DNA from: Kryptolebias marmoratus
Taxonomy: Eukaryota; Chordata; Actinopteri; Cyprinodontiformes; Rivulidae
NCBI RefSeq assembly: GCF_001649575.2
Contig: NC_051435.1
Span: 4,802,818 to 4,866,817 of the forward strand
Reading direction: 5' to 3'
Length of the DNA: 64,000 nt
The notes beneath the pieces are model-generated. The model made no database searches. It saw nothing but the letters and a program-made list of their open reading frames with translations, and had not been told where the DNA came from. Below, in pieces: positions 36,106 through 49,947 of the stretch. Numbering within the stretch: position 1 is the stretch's first letter; the number at the start of each line of letters is the position of its first letter. The position numbers and the translations under genes were made by a program.

Positions 36106-37029
36106 TGGGCAACATTCATTCCATTAAGAAATGCTGGTTTTATTTTTATTGTGTTTATTTACCACATCCCCCCTTCTGTTTTATGTCGGTACAAGCTGAC
36201 AATTCAAATGACAATTTGATTCTCTCAAGCTGCCTTGCTTTGTATGTAATACTCAAGAAGGCATGTTTTAATACAAGCAGGGTGGAAGACAAAGCCTGCT
36301 TTTATTTATAATTTTATTTCTGCCAACCTTTTCTGATTCAGTTCTTTTATCTCTTTTCTTTCTTTTTTTCTTTTCCGTCAGAGAAAATTTGCAGAGATCC
36401 TTTGCTGCTCTGTAACCTTTAATAGGATTTGAAGAATTCAGAGGGGATGAAGGTTCAAACTGGTCCTCCTCTGCTCCACTTTCAGTTCTCTTGATCATTG
36501 AATGTCTTGCTCACGAATGGCTGCTCTGTGTTTGAGTGCAACCTTTCTCAAGGAGCTGTCTTTTGTGACTTCCCATTCACCTGTGAAAGTGCTACAAGTC
36601 TTTGAAGCTTATCAGACACATCAGGCTCAGACAGTGAGAATAGACCACACAGATGTTTAAGAAAACAAGCACTGATATAATGTCTAGTAAGAGCTCTGCA
36701 TGGTTGTTTTTAGAGATAAAACAGGGAAGTTGTTTCAGGGTAAGTTTGACTGAAATCCTTTCCACAAGTCTTTCACAATACAGTTGTTATTGCTGTGAGC
36801 CGATAAGATCTTTTTGTTGGTGCTCGCTCTTGTGTACCAGTCTCAACTATAACAATGTTGTTGCTGCTACTGAAGCACATATAACAAATTCAAAGGACTA
36901 TAAGTAGAATTGGTGGATTTCTTTTACATTAAGCTGGTCTTATTTTATATTTCACAATGGTTTACATTGTTTCTGGTTTTTTGCCATTCTTAAAATATCT
37001 TACCAAATCTTTGCAGAGTTGTTGGAGGT

Positions 37030-37625
37030 GTCATGATGGTTTAATTGTCCAGTCCACATGTGTTTTGTGGACCTGGAGAAGGCTTACGACTACTGCATGT
37101 GCTTAATGGGATTTTATTTGGCGTGATGTAGGAGTGCGTGCACTTTTAAAGGCTATTCAGTCCTCGTATGACCAAAGATGGGGGTCTGCCTTCATTCTTG
37201 GCACAAAGTCGGGGCTGCCCTTGTCTCCAAAGCTGTTTGTAATGTTCATCAATAAGATACCAGGGTGTAGTTGAAAGGAGGGTGTCTCGTTTCTGCTCTT
37301 TTTAGGCAATGGGGCAGTGTTGGTGTCTTCAAGCCATGACTTGCAGTATGGACTGGAGTAATTTGCAGCTGAATGTGAAGCATTCTGTCTGTTGTGGTGA
37401 AGAAGGAGCTGATCTGTCTACTAACCAACCACCACTTATATTCATGAGATCATGTCTGAAATAACAAGATCAATGAATTCAATGGAGAGCTTCCTCTGTA
37501 GGATGGGCACGTGACAGGGTGAGGAGCTCTGTCGTTTAGGGGGAGCTCAGAGAAGAGTTGCTGCTCCTTCATATCAAAAGAGGTCAGCTGTGGTGGTTCA
37601 GGCTTCTGATGAAGATGCCTTCTCA
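37030..37625 (+). mobile_element. non-LTR retrotransposon RT relic, sense
   Basis: Broken reverse transcriptase of the same type as 19225-20010. Visible in shifting frames: FVDLEKAYD-like start (37070-37095), RGCPLSPKLF-like block (TCGGGGCTGCCCTTGTCTCC, 37209-37228), then after the lost active site DRVRSS and LLLHIKRGQLWWF (37515-37600). The tail TTCTGATGAAGATGCCTTCT (37604) and GAAACGAAACATCTTCAAC is another common fish repeat motif. Multiple stops; inactive. Confidence 0.7.
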
Positions 37626-37839
37626 CCAGATGGGAAACGAAACATCTTCAACAGAACAGAACAGAAGTCCAGTTGCTTTGTTTTTTAAACTTTTTGGATT
37701 TAGCATGTCCTGACTGACAGAGGAATCATATATCCCATCTGGCCTGGGCAAGTGAGTGGCTGGAGAGATGTTTTTTACCTTTGCAACCAAACCTTGGATT
37801 AGCAGAAAAAAACAGATAAATAAAATATTTAAACTGTGA

Positions 37840-38380
37840 TAAAGCATGGCCATTAACACTTTCATATGAAAGACGAATTACATTTTTAGTCAGATTTTTA
37901 CAAGAAATACAATCTGTCTTGTTAGATCCCACCAGAACTGCTGCAACATTTTCAATCAAAGCTTTTTATTGAACATTTGGGATGTCTTTATAAAAAGGAA
38001 ATACAATTGTCTTGCCAAGAAGTAATAACTGCATGAACTAGATTTTCTGCATCTTTCTGGGACAGAACGTTTCTAATTGTAACAATATTATGTAGGTGAA
38101 TGAGAACTTTAATCAGTGCTGTTTCTGTGCTTTGATCAACTCTAAATCCTGACTGATTAAGATTATTGTGGCACAATTGATCCCACAGTTGATATGTCCC
38201 ATTTTATTTTCAAGACATTTTGAAATAAATGCAATGCTTGATATATGGTTTATTGTTTTCTAAAATTTTTGAATCAATAAATCGTGAACTTTCCATCTGA
38301 TCACCCACAAATGCTTGTTTATACCAGGTGTGAACAGGAACTTGTTCCTTCCAGGCAATCAGAATAAAGCATTTTTTTGG
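37840..38380 (-). mobile_element. L2/Rex1-type LINE relic with large internal deletion
   Basis: The minus strand encodes NQSGFRVDQSTETALIKV (an RT N-terminal block, about 38170-38115) followed within about 20 codons by LSQKDAENLVHAVITS (a C-terminal block, 38080-38030), then IENVAAVLVGSN and ESVNGHA further 3'. In intact elements these blocks are separated by the whole catalytic core including the FADD motif. The core is therefore missing. Residual stops and frameshifts are present. Confidence 0.65.
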
Positions 38381-41300
38381 TAGAAACACAAATTATACAA
38401 ATAAAAATCTATGATTTCTTGTAGTTCAGTCACACTTTTGACTTCTGATGCAAAATATCTAAAAACACATTTAGTTTCTTTGCTTTGAAGTTGTTGGTCT
38501 GCAATGACCTACATAAAAAAATCACACATTTTTATATATTTTTAGAAACCATGATGCAAGGTGTGTATGTACTTTAGTTTATATTTATGTGATGCATCTG
38601 TATTCTGCTTGACTAAGCAGGCACAGACAAGGCTGCTCCATAGTCAAAGCTGGGGTTGGAGCTGCACACCAACAGGATAGATTTTCAGATCACCTCACAG
38701 AGCTTCTAGGTTCAGCCTATAGGTCTGCACACTAATAGGCTGCCACTTGATCCACTGGCATCATTGCCAGCAACAAATTGTTGTTGAGCAGGGAGAAGAT
38801 GGTGCGATGAGGAAGAGGAGTGAGAGGAATAAAGCTCAGAGTGAGAAGGAGAACAGAGAGAAGGTAAAACAGACAGAAAAACTGGAGGAAGTGGCAAAAA
38901 ATTCACAAATTTGAAAAAACAAGAAAAAATCTTGGAGAAGATAAAGGTAAAAGAGAAAGCCAAGAAGGAAAAGAAAGTAAAAAAAGGCTTTCTATATTCT
39001 CCCTCAGTTTGCTTTCTCCTCCTGTTTGCTCCCTTCTTCTTTCTGTTTCTGTAAATTAACCTAGATGCATAAAATAAAGCCTAAAAATAGTTATAAATAA
39101 ACCATATTTATAGATATTTTATGTGTGTCACATGATTTGAAACTCTAGACAGGGTTACTGAAGCTCAAGGTCTGCAACAAATTGGTTGTAAGATACAACC
39201 TTCACACAAAAATTGACTTGTTCACAGATGATAGGATGCCCACAATTCAAGTGTTGTTTGGCTTATTTTTCTCTTCTGTCACAAGTTAAACTGAGGTTTT
39301 CAATCAGGCCCAGATTAGTGTTGCTTCACCCACGGTGAATGCCATACTTCAAATGGATTTTTTGACCAAACAGCTGTGGGCTTTATGGAAATTTTAGTAT
39401 TTTAGCATTTCAGCCCAGATTTTGCCTAATAGAACATTTGCTAGCATTTAATTGGTGCAGAAAATTACATTTGCATTGCTTGTTAGATCTTACAAATTGC
39501 AATTTAGCAAAAAGCTTTCATAAACAGAAGCTTTCTTTAATAATAATATTAATAAAAAAAGAAACGCCTCTCCACAGGGCATATTTTATTTAAGTCTAGC
39601 CATAACTGCTAGACTTGTGATCTAAAGGGTGACTTTACTTCTTGTAATGCTGAAGCTTTTTGGCTTATTGTTGAAGTTTAGTTGTAGTTGATTTTCTTAT
39701 AATATCATTGAAATTTAGTCATTTATTAACATGAAATTACTGCAGTTCTGCAACGTCATCACAATTTGAATTTCCTTTTATAAAAGTAAGTTTTATTATT
39801 CATTCTGCCCTTAAAGGTACATTTAGTTTGATCACAAGACCAGAGTCAGAACAGAAACTGAATGAGCTCTACTGTTGTCCAAAAGCTACTAGAATCACAC
39901 ATGAGTTGCTCTTTTGATATGATTTCATAGAACATCCAGCATCCTGGTCCAATATGAAATGCAGTGTGTATTAAATGAAAATACTCCATTATAGTTGTGC
40001 TCTGTTAGGAGATCCCCAAATGATAGATGGTGGTCTGGATCTGGACCCAAATGAATTTTACACAACACAGCTTTACTACAATTGACAGCAATTTATTTTA
40101 CGCCATGCAGTTTTTTAAAGGTTTTTGTAATTCGTGTTAGGTGGTGCAGCTTTTCTAGCATCTTTGGTAATTTAATATAATAGAAAATAAACAGAAAGCC
40201 CAGCCCACAGAGAGGTACAGGCTTGAAGAGACAATATGATGAATGAAGAAAACTAGCAAGGCTGTCATTGAAACAACTATCTTATCTTTACAAGGAAATA
40301 GAAAATAAATAGGCAGACCTTGCTGAATTTTAATTGAAGACCACTGTGCTTTTTACTCTTATACAAAGGAGAATTTTGTGTGACCAATGTTAAAGGTAAA
40401 TACCATCAGAAGAAAAAGGTAAACCTTAATCCTCTGTTTTTCTGTGTTAAAAACAAAATGTGACTCCAAGCACTTCACACTTCAGAATCAGATTTGGGTT
40501 TACACCTTGTCTCATGAAATCTATGCTAGACGAGAATGAACGTGTTTGTCTGTAACTCAGACGGATTATAAAATCACGATTCTTTGTCTTGTCCCTTTCA
40601 ATGCATTAAAGTGATGCTGCAGTATTATTTTCCATTAGCATTCAGCCACAGTCATTACAGGGGCCTTTTTTCTCATTTACTACATTCATTTACTTCATTG
40701 AGACACACCAAAAACAAATGATGAATCACAGAAGGCAGCGTGTACATAAAAGAGATGTTTGCATTCAGTGGTTCCATATCTGAGCTCTGTCTGCGGGGCC
40801 ATTCATCATAACCAGGCAGTCACTGCAGAAACACAGTTGTACAAATATGCATCCTCCCTCCTTCTCTCGCTCCAGTTCTGCCTCTCTCTGTGGTTTACTG
40901 CATCAGTCCCTCGTGCACACCCACTTTTCCTCATTTCCTCCTTCCCGAACTTCCATGCACCATGCTCTGTTTCACTTTCTTTCTCCCTCTTAAAGCAAAT
41001 GTGACCTTCAGTCTTTCTCTAACCAAAAAGTGTAATCATTTATTTATTCAATTGTTGTTTATTCTTTTTACTTTTTAATACAGTCTGCTTTTAAATACCT
41101 TGCAGCTGTCCAGCTGAGAGAAAGTCCTGCGCTTTATGATTCTCAGAAATCCTTTTCTATACTTTGTGACTTTAAAGCAGCGGGCAGCAATTACAATTCA
41201 GCAAGGTCCACCTCATGAAATTTTACTCTAACAAAGCTCCAGAATATAGATGTATATTTTAGTTCTTTCTTTGTGACAGCTATGCTAGTTTTCTTCTCTC

Positions 41301-43163
41301 ACTATACTGTTATTTCAGGCCTTTTCCTCTCTGTGGTTCAGAGAGAAACCGCAGGCCAGATATTATAACTATTAGAAGAGCTGTGATGCCTAAAATAAAT
41401 GACTGTAAATATAGGAAAAGCTGTGCGCACATATGCATACGCACTGCAGATGTATTTACTTTGTGCTCTTCGGAAAGTGTCAAGCTTCATAAGGTTGTAC
41501 AGGTTTTATTTTTTTCAAATTAATGTCAGATTTTATTATTTTTATTATTCAAAACAGATATTATCTTCTGATTCAGGCCATCAAGATATATTACAATACG
41601 ATGGCACAGCACTATTTTTCTAGTGTGCAGACTCTGGCTCCAAAAGTATAACATGGCATCTCCCAAAAACAGACATTTTGCATTCAATTCTGGAGAAAAG
41701 GAGATGCTTCATCTGTCTTTATTAATGTCTATGGTTCAAACATCATTATATGTCTACGCATAACCAGACTTTTCTGCGTCACTTTGTGGGTTCTTAAAAT
41801 AGTAATACATAGTAATGCACAAGCATTATGTGTGTTACCTGTAAGGACTGTATGACCATGCTCTGTTGGCAACAATACTGCTGAAACATGTCCCATCTTC
41901 AGTTTTATATATTTATGTTGAATTTTAAAAAATGTATTTTTCCTGCATGAATACTTGCTCATTTGACTTTTGTCGAAATTTACATTTAAATAGACAAAAC
42001 AGAGAGAAAAAGCATGCCACAGTATATAAGATTAATAAGAAGAAGATTCTTATATTCACCAAAGTGAATGCTGAGAAACATGCTTATAATTTTCGCCTGT
42101 GGAAACACACATGGGGGAGTGTATAGATGTCTGGCAGTAGTTCAAAAAACAGTGAGTGTGTGTTTTTGTGTGCATATAATTCAAATCTTTTCATCATTAT
42201 TTAAACCCCTTTGCCTGAGCATTTATGTATTTAATTCAGAACTGACTCTTCTCAAGTCTTAGTGTATTTATTTAGCGTCTGCTGGAGCTGCATATCATTT
42301 AGTATTATCTTTTATATAGAAAGCAAAGAGTTTTATGTCAAACTTAAGATCCTTACAAACTTGCATGTTAATTTGGCCAAAAATGGATCCCTTTTCTCTG
42401 CTCATATTTGGTACAGAGGTGTAAATCATCTCAGTTTGGACTTCTGGTATAGGCATATTTCATGTTTTTGATTTAAATTTTTTGTCTTTTTTTAAAAGGG
42501 CATCTCCAAGAATGGCTTTCTTTCACTTTAATGCTCAGCTGGAAAATGTCATGAGCTTCTGGTCCACTTCTAGCTGCCAGCTGCTGAAGGAGAAGTCCTT
42601 TATTATGTTAATGGACATCCACATAAACTCAATTGCTATAATCAGATGACCTTTGTAAGCAGTATGTAATTTGCCATGAATGCCTACTTTCTTGACTCAA
42701 ACTGAACACATGTAAACCATAAACTAGACTGTTAAAATCTTAGATAGGCTAGTTCTTTCTGCACATTCCTTACCAATGTGTTTAGTTACAACCTTTGTCG
42801 TTCCTCGGATGATCCAGATTCTTCTTAAACAATGGAAAATGACGTAGAACAGTAAATGAAGGTGAGTGAAAAGATCGGTTGTTCAGTTGAATGCTGATCT
42901 TGTTGAATGTAAGCCACTCCATTCTTTGCTGTGTCTGTGTATTGTGTGGTAAAATGGATAATAGCGTCTTTACCAGCGTGTGCTGAGACTGTATTTACCA
43001 TTTATCAGCTGCGAGTCTCACTGACTCGGGTTGAGATACTGCACCTCTATGTAGCATCTTCTGACTGACAGAATGGGGACATGGGTACTTTGACTTCTCG
43101 GGAAAAGAGTGGGGTTACTGACATGTTGGCTGCTTTGCCCACCCACCTCTGTAAGGTATGGGT

Positions 43164-43465
43164 TAGGGTTGCACAATATATCTCGCAATATCAGTGATCG
43201 CAAAATCAAAATTGCAAAGGACTGCTTGGACTGCAATGAATCGTAGGTCATTCTATTTTAAGTACCATGCATTCATGTTCTGCGCTCTAATAATGTATTT
43301 GGTCAGTCCAACAGACTTTTACTGGCCTTGATGCCCACACCTGGTTTACATGATAGTGACAACAGAGGAGAAATTGACTAAAATGTGGATTCATCACATT
43401 TGATATTGTCATCCCAGTATCAAATATATACATTATATATGTTTTTCTAAAATTTTGCAGCCCTA
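43164..43465. mobile_element. hAT-like MITE, 302 bp
   Basis: Termini TAGGGTTGCA and TGCAGCCCTA form a 10 bp inverted repeat with one mismatch; the interior has ATATCTCGCAATATC and GATCGCAAAATC, typical of a fish non-autonomous hAT family. The 8 bp flanks (43156-43163 and 43466-43473) agree at 5 of 8 positions, consistent with an aged target duplication. No coding capacity. Confidence 0.65.
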
Positions 43466-43634
43466 ATATTAGTAAATGATCCATATTTTTTACAAGAAAG
43501 ATATATTATAAAGACTTTTTTCTTTAAGGTAGCAGGTTAGTTTGATTTCAACAAATTTTGGTACATTTGTTCTGTTCCTTGATGCTACCACCCAAAATCT
43601 AATGAAAATAAAAAGGTATGAAACCAAAACAACT

Positions 43635-43850
43635 TTATTAAAGACCTAGCATTCCTTGAAGGCCGTTGTCTTTCACGGCAGAGTTTTAAACTAGATCATC
43701 TTATGTTGAAAAGGGAGTGAGTTATAGCTGTTTTCTTCAAAACTTGTAAATGATGTTACGCATGATCTCATGCAAAATTGCAAGATCTTTTCAGATAGGT
43801 TAGTGTTCAAACATACTCTGAGCATGCCAGTGTTTTATTTGAAACTTCAG
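43635..43850 (+). repeat. dispersed repeat family R, copy F (left end only)
   Basis: GGCAGAGTTTTAAACTAGAT, ATCTTATGTTGA and GTGAGTTATAGC align with copy B at 29510-29560, and CTCATGCAAAATTGCAAGATCT with copy A at 27600-27625. The core phrase with GCCATCTTGAAT is not preserved here. Confidence 0.5.
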
Positions 43851-46800
43851 CAGGCAAGTTAAGGAATGATACTTCTATTCAGTTATTTTTTGACAAATTG
43901 TCACAAAATTTATCGAAGTGTGGATTGTTGTCTTTAAAGTCTTTTGCACTTTTAAGTTTCAGCTATGCTATCTAAACTGTCTTCCTTGGTAAGCAGCATG
44001 CTGCATCTGTCCAGCTCAGAATAATCTCACAATGAGTGGATCTCCGTGTAACCATCGTCGCTGAAGCTCTGAAGCAGTGAAGTTATATTCAGCATTCTTA
44101 GATTTTCACACCAGATGCTTCAGTCCCATCTCCCCTCCCTTTTCTACAACACCAAGAGGCGACAAACCAATTACGCACACAGATGCAACGGCGTCTGACG
44201 CAAGTTGTAGATATAAATATATATCTCTTAAAGAAGTACTATCCCAGTTGGATACGTTTCCTTAACTGTATTATTAAATACAGTTGTTATTTCTTTGAAA
44301 AGCTCCTGAAAATAGATGCACACTCTCTAGACCTTTGTTTAAAGGAATTGTTATTCAAGACACATCCTGCTGTCTAATCATCATCAATAGTTAATGAAGT
44401 GTTTGACTTTGTTTGTGTGCATGAAGTTTTATGCGTCACACAATATGTTTAAACTCACTTTTTGTTGTAGAAGTCGTTTATTAAAATTGTTGTGAGGTGG
44501 AAGATAATGTCAGAGTTATAAATCACTGCCTTAATGTTTGCTCTGTAAATAGAACATTGTTTTTTTTTCATAAAATTTAATAATTTATCTAGATAAATGA
44601 CTGGATTGTGGCTGGGCATATTCCTTGTTTTCTTTATGCTATCTTGATGTACTTCCTCCAGTGAATTTATTGTGAAACGCCATGATAAGTCAAGAGAAAG
44701 CTTTAATATATATCTCTGTGATCCTTCAGGTGATTTTGTTTTATTTTCAGTGATTAAAGAAATTAATCTCTTGTAAAAAATATCATATGTTGGGTAAATT
44801 TGAAAACACTGGACTGTGGCAACTACTGACAGATTTTCACTTTTAACAGTTTAAAAATGTGAGACATAAGTTTTATAGGAACTAAATACACTGTCATGTT
44901 GCACAGGCAATGTTTGCTCCCATACAGTACATCTAAAGTTAGAAATAAGCATTTTTTTTCAGCTTTATTGTTTCTGAGCAGCATGTGTTTCACACAGAAA
45001 GCCTTTGAACAAGTGCATGTGTGATTTAACTCACACCTGTGCTGATCTGAAGAGCCTTGATGTTCGGGGGATACCATGTGGTCATTCACGGTGTGTTACT
45101 CAGCTTCTGTCATCAGCGGGGAACTGGGATGGAACTAAATAATAAATGTTGGAACAGACAGACATACAAACAGATGTTTAAGTTGTGCAACGTGTTGCCA
45201 GCTTTATTGGAGCATTTGAAACTCTTTCAGGATTAAAATACATCTGTGGGTCTCCTCTTGTATAGAACTGAAATCTAACAATGAAAAATAGCACTCCTTG
45301 TTGTGCAAAATGAGTGAGAACTTGTAGTATTATTGTCCTAATTTGCCATTTTCCCATTGCCATTTTGGAACAATACATGATGTCCTAATGTTCACATTTT
45401 GGGATTTAATTAGGCAAACCCTTTTGTTTACACTTAGATTCAGGTTTAGTTTGTTGCTAAGGTGATTCTGCCCATCTCAGCATCCCTGCTCTGCCTGGTT
45501 CTCAGGCTGAATGGATTTCTGTGTCGGCTTCACACTTCATTAATCTTCTGATCCAACCTCTAGTTTGTGACAAGCTGTCAGATTTTACAACCAGACTGCC
45601 TCCCAGTTTAGACGTGGTTAATGGACCGAGGTCACTATGGCAGCCATTCACATCATTCAAGGCTTCCTTTATGGTCCACCATTGGTTTTGTTGTAATATT
45701 GGTGCAAACTATAATCCTGTGATTGTACGCAACAGTGTATTGGCTTAATTAAATGAAGCTTATCCAATCTTTACCAGTTTTCTTCTGTAGATACAAATTC
45801 AACCTGTGCATGCCTATTTCTTGTATGAAGTCTTTTATAAACATCATAGGTTATCTGTTCAACCAGAGCAAAATGCGCTCATCGATGACTCATATTTTTG
45901 TTTGATGGTACGCTTTATGTTCTACATCTGGAGATTGTTTTTTTTTTGCAGTAACCAGCTGCCAGAATCAAATGCTGCCGTCAGAAAGAGGCCCCAGAAA
46001 ATATCAGACCTCACTGCAACACTGAAAAACTACTGAGCCCCTGTTTTGCAAACCCTGAAGGGCAATTACAAGATAGATGCACGGTGAGATATAATCATTT
46101 TACAGCAAAATATTTTATATAAACATTTGAGAATTGAAAACTGTTTGAATCAGGGTTTAAGGCTTGCTTGTCCACCTTTTCAGTCTCTTATGACTTTTAC
46201 TGCAATAACAAAACAAGAATAAAAAAATGTAATAAAATCTGTTGGATGAAAGGCTGAAAACAGACTGAATACTCAAACCAGTGTTAGCGTCACTGAACGT
46301 GTTAGCACAGTGTATTCTAGAATTACCTCACTGACACCTCTCCCCTTACTTGTTTAGCTTCTGTTCGAAGCTCTGTGTAAGCATTTTCTATCAAGAGTAA
46401 AAGAGTGTTTTATCTGTGTATTTGCTTGGCTGTCAAAAACTCTCCATCTGCAGCACAATTATAGAGCAGCCTCTGTAGGCAGCTTCACACAGTTGACTAT
46501 TTTTACTCCTCACTGATGAGCCAAAGAAGTAAGGTGGTGCAATAAGATCCAATAAAGGACTAAAAAGATTTTCTATGCGTAAACAGAAGTGGGTTTGTGT
46601 TCAGGATGTTGTGTACACAATGGGAATTTGCAGCATTCAATAGACTACTGTGAGCTGACTTATTCACCACTTTAATTAAAGGCACCACTATACAATGAGA
46701 CTACCTTTATAGAGAATTATTACATAATAATCTAGTTTTAAATTAAGCTGAAAAAACTTTATAAACTATTAACAAGCAATTGCAGTGCATTAGATAAAAA

Positions 46801-49699
46801 AGGGCTATAGTGACCAAAAGTAGAGCTTCATTTATCTTTACTGTTCAACCAAGATTACATTTTCTTCATTAGCTACCTGTAATAAATAAAAAAAATATTA
46901 ATTTGAATATTTGTTCCTTTGTTAGTAACCCTATCATAAAGCATTTAAAACCCTTTGTCTCTTTGTAACGTGGTACCAGAGTTTAATTTTTTTAAAACAT
47001 TTTGTCAGAATATTAAAATTTGACTAGAATTGTAGTAATTTCTCATTTAAATATCTGTGTTAAATTAATTATTTGTGATGTATTACATTTCTAAACTATT
47101 TATCTTCTAAACTTTCTATGCAAAGTACCCAGTCTCCAGTAATTCATATAGGTTACGTCTAAATCAGTTAAACGGATTGAGAAATGCTGAATGACTTAAG
47201 TCAGCAGGGCTGTAGTTGATCCCGTGTCAGATACTATCTACCAGTACAAAGGTTTTCTTTTAACCATCACTTCTCAGAGTTCAAAACCCTTTTATTTGTA
47301 AAACAAAATGTTTTTATACTGTATCCGAGTCCTTGATAAAGCATAAAAAAGAGTCACTTTTTTTGTTTGTTTAAAACATACTTTTTAAAGGTTTGTATCG
47401 TTCAGTCTCCATGTCTCTGGTTTGTGATGCAAGCTCTGTTTGAAAGACTTTGACCACAAACTACATATATTTGAAGCAACGTGAGTATTTTTGAGTGTGT
47501 CTCTACATAAAGGTATACAATTATTTTTGTGATGTGCTAAAAAAAGTTTATGTGAGATGCTGTAAATTTCTCTCTTGGTTATTTATTATAATTTTTGTTT
47601 AATAGCTACACTTCAGTCAAAACAGGATTACAGAACCAAAGAACTCTTTAAAAGCCTCTAGAACTATTTTCTTTGCAGATGAGTTTACTGAGCATAGTGT
47701 GACACTCGGTTTCAGTGCTTCCTTTTTTACCAGGTGTGTGTGTGGGTGTGTGTGCGCATGTGTTTACAAATGCTGTCTGAGCTGAGTCATTATTACAACA
47801 GTCACAGGCTTGCTTCAATACCTTGTTTGCATACTGTCTAGAGGTCAGTTTTTCTATGGCCGATGCCAATTTTTAGAAATAAGGTCAGCTGATGGCCAAT
47901 GTACATGTTTTTTTATGGTCAGTGTTTATTTGAACTGGTTGTAGCAGCTACTGCCGCATCTTCATTTTCCTACTTTATAATTGATTAAGTATGCACAGGC
48001 ATGGCTGATTGCTGACATTTTATAAGTGGCCTATATCAACCAATCTAAGCTGGTTGGTTAATTAATTGCTCTGTTTCTAATAGTGTCTGCTTAAACCTGA
48101 CATGAGTGTATCTTCAGAGGATGCTTTCCTGACATGTACTGCATTTGGAGTAAACATTTACAAAACATAAAGTAAGAAAAAAAGTTGTGTTTGCAGTATG
48201 GAAAATGGTAAAGTGATAGCTACATTCTTTACATCAGTTGAATTAATATTCTTTTTGCAAAGTACAGCTGTCAACATCAGGTGTTATTTCTCAGACTTCC
48301 TTTGTAAAATTCATAATGTCTACAGAAATGGTTCAGAAAAGAAGCCTTCAGTTCCAAAAAGGAATAAACTTGACCTAAAAAGAGCTGCTCATTAGTCAGT
48401 TTCATCTTAGTGCGTTAGCTTTCATATCTAAAATGTAATTTCTCTGTTCTAGTTGCAACCAAAGCTCTCACTGTTGCTTTTTCATGTCAGAAAATAACCC
48501 TTATTGTACTGCAAACTTGCATACTGTTGATCTGTTGTGATATTTTAGTGTAAGTCTTAAATGAATGGCTCAAAGGTGAAGCCATGGTAGTTCCCTAATG
48601 TAAAACTACAAGCTTCCTGCCTCATACTGCGGGGAATTACAAAGGAAACAGTAACAGTTCTTAAGCACCCCACAGCTAGTTCCTCTGTGATCAATTGCAA
48701 AGTGACGTTTGCAGTGGATCCATTACAGAGCGGCCAGGGCGTCCTTATGCTGCCATTTGTTACCTGCTAAACAGATTGCTGTATGTGCTGGCCTGCTTGG
48801 CCTCAGGGAAAAGGGCCTGGGAGTGCCTAATTCTCCCCTTAATGCATGAATGTTTTATCGAGCCCGTACTGTTGAGTTGATGGAACTCGTAAATAGCATC
48901 AGAGAAGCCTGAGAAGGAGTGAGGAAGGAAATGCAAGCAAGAATGGAAAAGTCATTTATCTTCATTTCACCATGTAGTCCTATCACTTCTGTCATCTTTT
49001 TAGAAATAATTGAACAAACTGATGTCACCGCCTCACTTTTTAATCTTCTTTCTGTGCTTTTACAAACAAGGTTATAGGTTTAAAGCCTAATTAAAGACAA
49101 TGAATGTTAGTTTGCATCTTTGTGTAGCAATGCCCAAATATTTGCAGCTTGGGGACTGAACAGATTCCTTGCAGCCAAATGTAAATAAGATGTCGGAACT
49201 CATTCAGGATATGCTTTTCATACCAAATGATTGTTTTCACAATTCTTTAAAAAACACACTAGAAGTTCAAACATAACTATTTTTGCAAAACTGAGAAGGT
49301 TATTTAAATTTTTTTGCTATTTCCAGCATTTCTTTCCTTGGTGCAACTTTAAAACGTGCACTGTGAAATGTACACAACATGAATCAAAAGCCAACAAGTT
49401 ACTCACCACCCACTCATGGTGGCTTTACCCTCTGTTCAAAACAGCCAAGACAGTTTCTTATTTCATTGGTGTCAAGAAGACAGATGAAACAGAAGTAGTG
49501 GGACACGTGAAAGACAGGGCGTGGGTGGTTGTCAGACGTGTAAACAACATTTATTTGCAAAGCAGGTTTAAAAACTGATACAAACTTTATGCATGTAAGA
49601 TAATTAATGCTTTAATTTTTATCAAATACCCCGCCTTGTTTACAAGTATTTTGTCTCAGTCTGTCTGTATCTTCCATTCAGAAGGTCCAAAGCCACATC

Positions 49700-49730
<31 letters not shown>

Positions 49731-49947
49731 TTCTATTCTTGTTTTTTGGGCATTGTTGGGACGCATGAACAGCTGGTGCATTGTGGGAACCATCGTTCCT
49801 GAAGGTTACACACACACACACACACATATGCACTTTAAACAGGAGACTAATTTGCACTCAAATCTTCAGCCCACTTCTGGATAGACAGCCAAAGCTACTT
49901 AGATTAGGCCAGTGTGTGTGTGTGCATTTGTGTGTGTTCGTGTGTGT
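49700..49947 (+). repeat. cluster of CA/TG microsatellites
   Basis: Three dinucleotide tracts: (CA)n about 49703-49730, (CA)n about 49808-49827 and an interrupted (TG)n about 49912-49947. Confidence 0.85.

Noticed and set aside
47820..48070. Possible DNA-transposon relic (GGCCGATGCCAATTTTTAG and following)
   Set aside because: The phrase resembles known fish repeats, but ends, inverted termini and boundaries could not be found, so it is not listed as a feature.
49231..49578. 115-codon plus-strand open frame in tmem163 intron 2
   Set aside because: No recognisable domain, and the start is not an ATG in good context. Frames of this length occur by chance in 64 kb.
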